Source: Verrucomicrobiota bacterium
Lineage (GTDB): Bacteria > Verrucomicrobiota > Verrucomicrobiia > Opitutales > Opitutaceae
Direction of reading: 5' to 3'
Length of the DNA: 5,495 bases
Assembly: GCA_023433275.1 (NCBI GenBank)
Contig: JAEZDN010000036.1
Location: 1 to 5,495 of the forward strand
Position numbers and translations under genes: made by a program. The notes under the pieces are model-generated. The model ran no database searches and was not told where the DNA came from. It was given only the letters and a program-made list of their open reading frames with translations. This document shows, one piece after another, positions 1 through 5,419 of this stretch (within the stretch, counting starts at the first letter, position 1; each line of letters starts with the position of its first letter).

Positions 1-6
1 CCCTCC

Positions 7-116
7 GGGGGCGGGGGCGGGCCGCCCCCCCCCCCACTCCTCGCTGCGGGAACCAAGGGCGTGGACGAGCCACGCCCCTCCAACGGAACGGTTCGACCAC
101 GCACGCTGCGGAATCG
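7..116. repeat. Mosaic palindromic repeat unit, copy 1
   Basis: Positions 41-116 match 4778-4853 in direct orientation at 69 of 76 positions with no gaps, counted by eye. Inside is a perfect hairpin: GGGCGTGG (57-64), loop ACGAG, CCACGCCC (70-77). A second, messier G/C hairpin lies before it (about 7-35, best core GGGGGCG 13-19 with CGCCCCC 23-29). It sits five bases before the shared block, just as the 4752-4772 hairpin does in copy 2. The unit lies upstream of the DUF885 gene and has no plausible coding function. It touches the window edge, so its left boundary is unknown. The run of eleven C (25-35) is a place where base calls may be unreliable. Confidence 0.8.
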
Positions 117-201
117 AGCTCAACGAAGCCGTCCGCGCGCTGGCGAAAGAGTGCGGCCGGAGACCTTCCGAACGGATACCTGTCGAATCCGCCTCCCTTT
201 C

Positions 202-229
202 TGGACAACGCTGTCATCGCCTCTACCTT
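202..229 (+). promoter_or_regulatory. Weak promoter candidate for the DUF885 gene
   Basis: TGGACA (202-207) and TACCTT (224-229) are 16 bp apart and resemble sigma-70 -35 and -10 boxes with several mismatches. Transcription would begin at or just before the ATG at 237, implying a leaderless or nearly leaderless mRNA. That would fit the missing Shine-Dalgarno sequence. The match is weak enough to be chance. Confidence 0.2.
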
Positions 230-236
230 CCCCGCC

Positions 237-2018
237 ATGCCTCTTACCCGCCTGCTGGTGCTCGCCTGTCTTCTTGCCGCCTGCGGGCGGTTGTGCGCGG
301 CCAACGCCGCTTTCGATGCCTGGGTGGATGACTTCTCCGCCGAGTGGATGCGCGCGGATCCCATGGGCGCGACCGAGGCCCAGTATTTCGAGGGCGCGGA
401 ACAGGACGCCCTCGACCGTTTGCTCACCCCGAACACCGCAGCCGCGCGCGCCGCCTCGATCGCACGCGCCCGGGACGGCCTCGCCCGGTTGGGCCAATTC
501 GAGCGCTCCAGCCTCAGTCCCACGCAACGCGTGTCGGCCGACATGCTCGCCTGGCAACTCGACACCATCGTGCGCAGCGAACCGTTCGCCGACCACGATT
601 TCGTCTTCAACCAGTTCTGGGGGCAACAGGTGAACCTCGTGAATTTCCTCAGCCGCACCCATCCCATCCGCAACCGTCGCGACATCGAGAACTACCTCGC
701 CCGCCTCGACCTCGCGGCCGCCTACATCGACGAGGGCGTGGTCCAGGCGCGCGAGCGCGGCGAACGCGGCTTTCTGCCGCCCCGCTTCATCCTCACCGCC
801 ACCCTCGGCCAGTTCGATCGCTTCCTCGCGGAAGCTCCCGCGAGCAACGTACTGGTCGCATCGCTCGACGAGCGCATCGCCCAGGTCGAGGGCCTGTCGG
901 GCGAGGACCGGGCCGCCTGGGTGGCCGCCGCGGAAAAAACCGTGCGGACGGCGATCATTCCCGCATTCCAACGCGCCCGGGCGCTGCTCGAGTCGCAACT
1001 GCCCGCCAGCACCGACGCTGCGGGCCTCTCCCGTCTGCCGAACGGCGACCAGGCCTACGCGGCGGCACTCCGCCAATACACCACCACCGACCTCACCGCC
1101 GCACAGATCCACGCGATCGGCCTGGAGGAGGTGGCGCGCATCGAGACGAAGATGGACGGCCTGTTCCGCCAGCTCGGGTACCACGACGGCTCGATCAAGG
1201 ACCGTTACCAGCAGCTCAACCTCGATTCCCAGCCCCCGGCCGATCCTGATCCGCGCCCGGCGCTCATCGCCCGCTATGAGGCAATCCTCGCCGACGCCGT
1301 GAAACGCGCGGAACCGCTCTTCGACCTGCGGCCCGCCGCGCCTTGCGTCGTGAAACGCGTGCCCGCCTTCACCGAGAAAAACTCGTCCGCGCACTACACC
1401 GTCCCCGCGCGCGACGGATCGCGTCCGGGCACGTTCTGGGCCCCGCTCCCGGGCCCGGTCTTCCGCATCCTCTACATGCGGACTCTCACATACCACGAGG
1501 CGATCCCCGGACATCATTTCCAAATCGCCTTGCAGCAGGAGATGACCGACCTCCCGCGCTTTCGGCGGGACGGCATCTTCGGCTTCATCTCGGCCCACGG
1601 CGAGGGCTGGGCGCTCTATGCCGAGCAACTGGCCAGTGAATTCGGCTGGTACGACGGCGACCCCCATGGGCTGATCGGACAACTCGAAGCCGAGCTCTTC
1701 CGCGCCCGCCGCCTCGTGGTCGATACCGGCCTCCATGCCATGGGCTGGACCCGCCAACAAGCGATCGACTACGGCCTGCTGCCATCCGAGGTCGAACGCT
1801 ACGTCGCGATTCCCGGCCAGGCCTGTTCGTACAAGATTGGCATGCTGCGTTTCCTCGAACTGCGCGAGAAGGCGCGCCAGGCCCTGGGTGACCGGTTCGA
1901 GCTCAAGAAATTCCACAACGCCGTGCTCCGCGCCGGCAATGTGCCGCTGGCCGTCCTGGAAACCGTGGTGGACGACTATATCGCCACCACCCGCGCCGAA
2001 TCCGCAGCATCCAGTTAA
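237..2018 (+). CDS. DUF885 family protein, putative exported zinc metallopeptidase-like lipoprotein
   Basis: This is a 593-residue protein, about full length for the DUF885 family. Residues 1-22 form a signal peptide. LAAC at 13-16 fits a lipobox, so Cys16 may be lipidated and the protein anchored in an envelope membrane; ordinary cleavage near residue 22 is the alternative. Family signatures lie in the C-terminal half: DGSRPGTF (393-400), TYHEAIPGHH (418-427) with the HE...H pattern expected of a metal site (H420, E421, H426/H427), GEGWALYAE (455-463), RLVVDTGLH (492-500), PGQACSYKIG (526-535) and a closing helix near DDYIATT (579-585). DUF885 proteins are generally treated as putative metallohydrolases or peptidases; the substrate cannot be read from sequence. 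The ATG at 237 begins the signal peptide. It has no Shine-Dalgarno sequence, only a C/T-rich leader. No clear operon partner: 271 bp of repeat-bearing DNA follow before the next gene. The segment between AIDYGL and EVERY looks a few residues shorter than I remember for the family. Family assignment is strong; function is inferred. Confidence 0.93.
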   Translation: MPLTRLLVLACLLAACGRLCAANAAFDAWVDDFSAEWMRADPMGATEAQYFEGAEQDALDRLLTPNTAAARAASIARARDGLARLGQFERSSLSPTQRVSADMLAWQLDTIVRSEPFADHDFVFNQFWGQQVNLVNFLSRTHPIRNRRDIENYLARLDLAAAYIDEGVVQARERGERGFLPPRFILTATLGQFDRFLAEAPASNVLVASLDERIAQVEGLSGEDRAAWVAAAEKTVRTAIIPAFQRARALLESQLPASTDAAGLSRLPNGDQAYAAALRQYTTTDLTAAQIHAIGLEEVARIETKMDGLFRQLGYHDGSIKDRYQQLNLDSQPPADPDPRPALIARYEAILADAVKRAEPLFDLRPAAPCVVKRVPAFTEKNSSAHYTVPARDGSRPGTFWAPLPGPVFRILYMRTLTYHEAIPGHHFQIALQQEMTDLPRFRRDGIFGFISAHGEGWALYAEQLASEFGWYDGDPHGLIGQLEAELFRARRLVVDTGLHAMGWTRQQAIDYGLLPSEVERYVAIPGQACSYKIGMLRFLELREKARQALGDRFELKKFHNAVLRAGNVPLAVLETVVDDYIATTRAESAASS

Positions 2019-2023
2019 GAAAA

Positions 2024-2053
2024 CTTCAGCCGGAAACCTCCGCCGGCTGGAAG
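2024..2053 (+). terminator. Hairpin just after the DUF885 stop codon, possible terminator
   Basis: CAGCCGG (2027-2033) pairs with CCGGCTG (2043-2049) around a 9-nt loop, beginning nine bases after the TAA at 2016-2018. The position suits transcript ending or 3'-end protection, but no T-run follows, so it is not a classical intrinsic terminator. Its left arm also contains AGCCGGAAACC (2028-2038), a variant of the motif repeated elsewhere in the window, so it may instead be the edge of a repeat element. Confidence 0.4.
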
Positions 2054-2143
2054 AAGGCCTGGATCCGGCTGCATGGTTCCGGCTTAATTGTGGGCCGGGT
2101 GCCCTCACCCGGCATTTGGCGCACGCGGGCGAGGTCGCCCGCG
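2028..2143. repeat. Intergenic palindromic repeat cluster
   Basis: The block between the DUF885 and dehydrogenase genes contains three elements. First, an inverted motif pair: AGCCGGAAACC (2028-2038), and TGCATGGTTCCGGCTTA (2070-2086), which recurs at 4724-4740 (inverted, 16/17) and 4863-4879 (direct, 16/17). Second, a perfect hairpin with stems GCCGGGTG (2094-2101) and CACCCGGC (2106-2113) and loop CCCT. Third, a perfect hairpin with stems CGCGGGCG (2124-2131) and CGCCCGCG (2136-2143) and loop AGGT. The hairpins share the compact layout of those at 57-77, 4752-4772 and 4794-4814 but have different stem sequences. No ORF here looks real. The rest of the gap to 2240 shows nothing I recognise. 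Confidence 0.65.
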
Positions 2144-2239
2144 CTCCAAAAAGGGCAGCTCTTAACCCGCCCCAGGCAGGTTCGTCCTCCGGAAGACCGC
2201 CCTACCCCGCTGCCCGGAACGCCAGTCCTTCGTTTCTCT

Positions 2240-2249
2240 TTTTGCAAAA
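2240..2249. promoter_or_regulatory. Perfect A/T palindrome upstream of the dehydrogenase gene
   Basis: TTTTGCAAAA is a perfect 10-bp palindrome ending 40 bp before the dehydrogenase ATG. It stands out because the surroundings are very GC-rich. It overlaps the candidate -35 box, a position where a dimeric repressor could act. No regulator is encoded in the window, and a 10-bp palindrome can arise by chance. Confidence 0.25.
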
Positions 2250-2269
2250 GCCCGCATCGCCCGTAGCCT
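2242..2269 (+). promoter_or_regulatory. Weak promoter candidate for the dehydrogenase gene
   Basis: TTGCAA (2242-2247) and TAGCCT (2264-2269) are separated by 16 bp and partly match sigma-70 -35 and -10 boxes. Transcription would start near 2276, giving a leader of about 14 nt before the ATG at 2290. This is the best-placed candidate between the upstream repeat cluster and the gene, but the match is weak. Confidence 0.25.
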
Positions 2270-2289
2270 CATCAGCCTCTTTACCTCGC

Positions 2290-3720
2290 ATGCCCCACCC
2301 CGCCCGCCTGCCCGCCCTGCTCCTCGTCACCGTCTGCCTCGCCTCGAGCGTCGCGGCCCAGAATACCCCGATCAAAAAGGACGTGGCGAGGATCTATGAG
2401 GAGATCTGCTCCAACTGCCATGGCCGCAATCTCGAGGGTGGCCAGGCGCCGTCCATGCTCGATGACCAGTGGTCCAGCGGCAGCGGCGACGACGCCAGTC
2501 TGGCGCGGATCATCAGCGAAGGGTCGCTCGACAAGGGAATGCCCGCCTTTCATTCGCTCATGTCGGAGGGCGATGTGCGCGCCATGGTGATCTTCATTCG
2601 CGAGCGCCGTGCCAGCTACAGCCGCAGCCGCCAGACCCAGCGAATCCCGACGGGCCGGATCGCCACGGCCGAGCACGCCTATCAGATTGAAACCGTCGCC
2701 ACCGGTCTCGCCACGCCCTGGAGCATCGCGTTCCTTCCCGGCGATCGCGTGCTGGTCACCGAAAAGCCGGGCCGCCTGCGCATCATTGAGCAGGGCCGCC
2801 TGCTGCCCGAACCCGTGACCGGCACGCCAGCCGTGCGCGACGATGGCCAGGGCGGCCTGCTCGAAGTCGCGATCCATCCCCAGTTTGCCGAGAACGGCTG
2901 GATCTATCTGGCCTACTCCGATCCCGCCAAGGACGCCGCCGGCCGCAACGTGAGCCTCACCGTCCTTGTCCGCGGGCGCATCAAGGATGGCGCCTGGGTG
3001 GACGAGGAAAAAATCTGGCAGGCCCCGCTCGAGCTCTACGTCGGCGGTGGCGCCCATTTTGGCTGCCGCATCGCCTTCGATGGCGCCGGCTATCTCTATT
3101 TCTCCCATGGCGAGCGAGGCCGCGGTCCCGACGCCCAGGAACTGCGCCGCCCGAACGGCAAGATCCACCGCATCCATGACGACGGCCGGATTCCCTCCGA
3201 CAATCCGTTTGTGAACACGCCGGGCGCGTTTCCCTCGATCTGGACGTACGGCAACCGCAACCCGCAGGGGCTGGACTTCGATCCCCGCACCGGGGTGCTC
3301 TGGGAAACCGAACACGGTCCGCGGGGTGGCGACGAGTTGAACATCATTCGCCGCGGCCTCAACTATGGCTGGAACACCATCACCTATGGCATGAATTACG
3401 ACGGCTCGCCCATCACGAGTGAAACCGCGCGCGAAGGGATGGAGCAACCCGTCACGTACTGGCTCCCCTCGATTGCCGTCTGCGGCATCGATTTCTACGA
3501 GGGCGACCGCTTCCCGAAATGGCAGGGCAACCTCTTCGTCAGCTCGCTCGCGCAACAGGAGCTCCGTCGCCTCGTCATCGAGGGCGACAAGGTCACCCAT
3601 CAGGAAATCATCCTCAAGGACATCGGCCGCCTGCGTGATGTGCAATGCGCCCCGGACGGCACGATCTACGTCGCCGTCAACGACCCCGGCTCGATCATTC
3701 GCCTCGTCCCCGCCCCCTGA
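2290..3720 (+). CDS. PQQ-dependent sugar dehydrogenase (GSDH family) with N-terminal cytochrome c domain
   Basis: This is a 476-residue exported protein. Residues 1-23 form a signal peptide, likely cut after VAA or one residue later. A class I cytochrome c domain follows (about 28-108): haem site CSNCH (40-44) and GMPAF with probable axial Met84. After a short linker comes the glucose/sorbosone dehydrogenase beta-propeller (about 130-474). Compared by eye with the soluble PQQ glucose dehydrogenase of Acinetobacter, H256 in GGAHFGCR takes the catalytic-histidine place, E275 the partner acid (Asp there), R323-N324 in GNRNPQG the PQQ-contacting pair, GPRGGDELN (343-351) the calcium/PQQ loop, and R447 and R449 in RLRD the late arginines. 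The usual PQQ-binding Lys appears to be Ala421. The likely job is periplasmic oxidation of a sugar or other aldose, with electrons passing from PQQ to the attached haem and on to respiration; the substrate is unknown. The ATG at 2290 starts the signal peptide directly; the frame stays open upstream but contains no domain. The gene probably shares a transcript with the acetyltransferase 24 bp downstream. Confidence 0.93.
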   Translation: MPHPARLPALLLVTVCLASSVAAQNTPIKKDVARIYEEICSNCHGRNLEGGQAPSMLDDQWSSGSGDDASLARIISEGSLDKGMPAFHSLMSEGDVRAMVIFIRERRASYSRSRQTQRIPTGRIATAEHAYQIETVATGLATPWSIAFLPGDRVLVTEKPGRLRIIEQGRLLPEPVTGTPAVRDDGQGGLLEVAIHPQFAENGWIYLAYSDPAKDAAGRNVSLTVLVRGRIKDGAWVDEEKIWQAPLELYVGGGAHFGCRIAFDGAGYLYFSHGERGRGPDAQELRRPNGKIHRIHDDGRIPSDNPFVNTPGAFPSIWTYGNRNPQGLDFDPRTGVLWETEHGPRGGDELNIIRRGLNYGWNTITYGMNYDGSPITSETAREGMEQPVTYWLPSIAVCGIDFYEGDRFPKWQGNLFVSSLAQQELRRLVIEGDKVTHQEIILKDIGRLRDVQCAPDGTIYVAVNDPGSIIRLVPAP

Positions 3721-3744
3721 TCAGGACGGTTCCGCCGGTCGCGC

Positions 3745-4554
3745 ATGACACCCGCCGAACTCGCTGCCTACTTCGAGCGCATCGGCTACTCCGGTCCGCG
3801 CACGCCCGACCCCGTCACCTTGGCGGGAATCATGCACGCGCACGCCAGGGCCATCCCGTTCGAGAACCTCGATGTCCTGCTCGGGCGGCCCATCCGCACG
3901 GAACCGGCGTCCCTTCTGCAAAAATTGGTCCACGCCCGGCGCGGCGGCTACTGCTTCGAGCAAAATCACCTCCTGCTCTACGTGCTGCGTGCCCTGGGTT
4001 TCGCCGCGGACCCGATGATCGCCCGGGTGCGCTGGCAGGTTCCCGCCGACGTCGCGACGCCGCTCACCCACATGCTCGTGCGAGTGAGCCTCGACCACCA
4101 GCCGTGGCTCGCCGACGTGGGAATGGGCTCGCTCTCGCTCACCGCGCCCCTGCTCATGGCCGACGGCCTCGAACAAGACACCCCGCATGACCGTCGTCGC
4201 CTCGTTCGGCAGGGCGCTCACTTCGCGCACCAAGTCCTGTTCGACGGCGCCTGGCAGGACGTCAGCCATTTCCTGCCCGAAATCGCCGCGGCGCCTGATC
4301 TGGAACTGGGCAATTGGTACAGCCACACGCATCCCCAGGCGCATTTTCGAAACAACCTCATGGTCGCCCGCGCGACCGACGGCGGGCGACTGACCCTCTA
4401 CAATCGCGAATTCACCCGCCGGGACCGAAGCGGAGGGACCATGAAGCGAGAACTCGCCACGCCCGACGACTTGCACGCCGTGCTTGCGGAGGAATTCGGC
4501 CTGGCCTTTCCCGCCGGCACGCGGTTCGAAGCCCCGGGTCTCGTCTGGCCTTAG
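3745..4554 (+). CDS. Arylamine N-acetyltransferase
   Basis: This 269-residue protein has the usual length for a bacterial NAT. The family transfers an acetyl group from acetyl-CoA, through a cysteine thioester, to arylamines or arylhydrazines. The catalytic triad is visible: Cys70 in RRGGYCFEQN, His109 in THM and Asp124 in WLADVG. The N-terminal signature IPFENLDVLLGRPI (37-50) is also typical. No signal peptide or membrane segment is seen, so it should be cytoplasmic. The ATG at 3745 lies 24 bp after the dehydrogenase stop. AGGACGG (3723-3729) is purine-rich but about 15 nt upstream, too far for a standard Shine-Dalgarno sequence. Close spacing suggests co-transcription with the dehydrogenase, though no functional link is evident. 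The gene ends with two consecutive in-frame TAG codons (4552-4557). The family also includes enzymes acting in natural-product assembly, but nothing nearby supports that role. Xenobiotic or endogenous arylamine acetylation is the default reading. Confidence 0.95.
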   Translation: MTPAELAAYFERIGYSGPRTPDPVTLAGIMHAHARAIPFENLDVLLGRPIRTEPASLLQKLVHARRGGYCFEQNHLLLYVLRALGFAADPMIARVRWQVPADVATPLTHMLVRVSLDHQPWLADVGMGSLSLTAPLLMADGLEQDTPHDRRRLVRQGAHFAHQVLFDGAWQDVSHFLPEIAAAPDLELGNWYSHTHPQAHFRNNLMVARATDGGRLTLYNREFTRRDRSGGTMKRELATPDDLHAVLAEEFGLAFPAGTRFEAPGLVWP

Positions 4555-4574
4555 TAGCCGACACGCTCGGTCGT

Positions 4575-4609
4575 CCCTCGTACATAAGAGGGTCGACATA
4601 GCGCTGTCG
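4575..4609 (+). terminator. Two adjacent small hairpins after the acetyltransferase
   Basis: CCCTC (4575-4579) pairs with GAGGG (4588-4592) around an 8-nt loop. Directly after it, CGACA (4594-4598) pairs with TGTCG (4605-4609) around a 6-nt loop. They start 20 bases after the stop codon, where a terminator is expected between convergent genes. The stems are short and no T-run follows, so termination is only a possibility. Confidence 0.3.
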
Positions 4610-4656
4610 CGACACGCGCCACGGCGGAGACCGCGAAGAATACGATACACCCCCAC

Positions 4657-4901
4657 CTCCGTCATCCTGAGCTACGCGAAGGATCCAAGGAAAGGGACGG
4701 ATGCGCAGCGACCACGGGGATCCTTAGCCGGAACCATGCAGTTGAATGCAGGGGCGCGGCTTGACCGCGCCCTTTTCTCGCTGCGGGAACCGAGGGCGTG
4801 GACGAGCCACGCCCCTACAACCGAACCGTTCGACCGCGCACATTGCGGAATCGCATGCTGACTGCATCGTTCCGGCTTAGCTGCGCCTAGGATGACGAGG
4901 C
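4657..4901. repeat. Nested inverted-repeat mosaic element, with copy 2 of the 76-bp repeat
   Basis: The outer ends carry CGTCATCCT (4660-4668) and its inverse AGGATGACG (4889-4897). The left end continues as GAGCTACGCGAAGGATCC. Nested inside is a second inverted pair, TTAGCCGGAACCATGCA (4724-4740) and TGCATCGTTCCGGCTTA (4863-4879), matching at 15 of 17 positions. Between these lie a hairpin (GGGCGCGG 4752-4759, loop CTTGA, CCGCGCCC 4765-4772) and the 76-bp block 4778-4853 shared with 41-116. That block contains the hairpin GGGCGTGG (4794-4801), loop ACGAG, CCACGCCC (4807-4814). No transposase is encoded and no believable ORF is present. The element fills most of the gap between two convergent genes, a common site for REP- or MITE-like repeats. 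Whether it moves, folds as RNA or is inert is unknown. Confidence 0.7.
4752..4776 (+). terminator. Repeat-borne hairpin followed by TTTT, possible intrinsic terminator
   Basis: A perfect 8-bp GC stem (4752-4759 with 4765-4772) with a 5-nt loop is followed at once by TTTT (4773-4776). This is the best intrinsic-terminator shape on the + strand and would stop readthrough from the acetyltransferase about 200 bp after its stop. It belongs to the repeat unit, and the equivalent place in copy 1 has ACTCC, not T residues. Terminator function would therefore be incidental to this copy. Confidence 0.35.
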
Positions 4902-4928
4902 GAGAGCGGAGCTTTTCCGATGATCAAC

Positions 4929-5375
4929 CTACCCCCTCATCGGCGGCGGCTCGCGGTCCTCGCTCTGCTCGATGATGTCGAAGGACGTCACGCCCGTAAT
5001 ATTCTCCCAACCCGGCTCGCCGCGGACCGCGGCGAGATAGGACGAGACGCGGTCGTTCCAGCCGATCTTTCTCGAATGCTCGTTCCACACATGGGTCTGC
5101 ATGCGATTCGGTCGGAGCCCGGTTTGGAAAATCCATTCCGCCACCTCCGCGTCACTCGCGCCCGCGTGGACCTTCGCCTCCACTTCTTCAAATTTGACGC
5201 CGAGAAATCCACAAAGCTGCCCATCGAGCCCGATCGACAGACCGTAATTGCGATCGAAATGCCCCGGCAACTGGCCCGCTTGCTTCAATCGCATCTTGTC
5301 GAGCATACGGCCCAAGTGATGGAGACCGCCGACCGTCTTGTCGTAAGGAGACCGAAGGCCATCAACGCGGGGCAT
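4929..5375 (-). CDS. DUF5069 domain-containing protein
   Basis: This is a 148-residue protein of unknown function. The family signature is clear near the N-terminus: GLRSPYDKTVGGLHHLGRML (6-25), followed by DKMRLKQAG (26-34). A middle segment (GLDGQLCGFLGV, 49-60) and an acidic helix with W and F (about 68-84, ending EVAEWIF) follow, and the C-terminal part is rich in W, N and D. No signal peptide, membrane segment or catalytic motif is evident, so it should be a small soluble cytoplasmic protein. I chose the ATG at 5375 because MPRVDGLRSP matches where family members begin in my memory. A GTG at 5399 would add eight residues (MNLWCAPA) and cannot be excluded; the frame has a stop at 5462-5460. 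No Shine-Dalgarno sequence precedes either start. The gene is convergent with the acetyltransferase and separated from it by repeat DNA. DUF5069 proteins are, to my knowledge, common in Verrucomicrobiota and Planctomycetota. Confidence 0.88.
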   Translation of the reverse strand: MPRVDGLRSPYDKTVGGLHHLGRMLDKMRLKQAGQLPGHFDRNYGLSIGLDGQLCGFLGVKFEEVEAKVHAGASDAEVAEWIFQTGLRPNRMQTHVWNEHSRKIGWNDRVSSYLAAVRGEPGWENITGVTSFDIIEQSEDREPPPMRG

Positions 5376-5413
5376 GGCCGGAGCGCACCACAGGTTCACC
5401 GCTTGCGCGAACC

Positions 5414-5419
5414 ATTTTA
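5414..5419 (-). promoter_or_regulatory. Candidate -10 box for the DUF5069 gene
   Basis: On the minus strand 5419-5414 reads TAAAAT, a 5/6 match to TATAAT and the most AT-rich hexamer upstream of the gene. A transcript would start near 5407, about 30 nt before the ATG at 5375. No good -35 box lies at normal distance: GAATCC at 17 bp is poor, and TTGGAT (5451-5446) is 26 bp away. The rest of the upstream segment to 5495 shows no gene or other feature I can support. Confidence 0.25.

Noticed and set aside
1..40. G-quadruplex in the G-rich left edge
   Set aside because: Only three separate G-runs are present (7-11, 13-17, 19-21), and the adjacent C-run favours a hairpin.
61..633. 190-codon + strand frame starting inside the left repeat
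   Set aside because: It starts with GTG within the repeat hairpin, runs out of frame through the DUF885 gene, and is Pro/Arg/Ser-rich as expected for a shifted high-GC frame.
120..2108. 662-codon open frame on the minus strand across the DUF885 gene
   Set aside because: It is antisense to a gene with clear family motifs, its translation has no recognisable domain, and long antisense frames are expected in high-GC DNA with G/C third positions.
2281..3645. 454-codon open frame on the minus strand across the dehydrogenase gene
   Set aside because: It is a shadow of the GSDH fusion: low-complexity Ala/Gly/Asp-rich translation with no family match.
2290..4554. Biosynthetic or defence operon built on the dehydrogenase and acetyltransferase
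   Set aside because: Only two closely spaced genes of common, unrelated enzyme families are present, with no partner genes to suggest a joint system.
3721..4665. 314-codon open frame on the minus strand across the acetyltransferase gene
   Set aside because: It is antisense to a gene with an intact Cys-His-Asp triad, and its translation shows no domain.
4484..4861. 125-codon + strand frame running from the NAT gene into the repeat element
   Set aside because: The first part is an out-of-frame shadow of NAT and the rest translates palindromic repeats; no start context or domain supports it.
4657..4901. CRISPR array or insertion sequence
   Set aside because: There are no regularly spaced direct repeats and no transposase frame; the structure is nested inverted repeats and hairpins.
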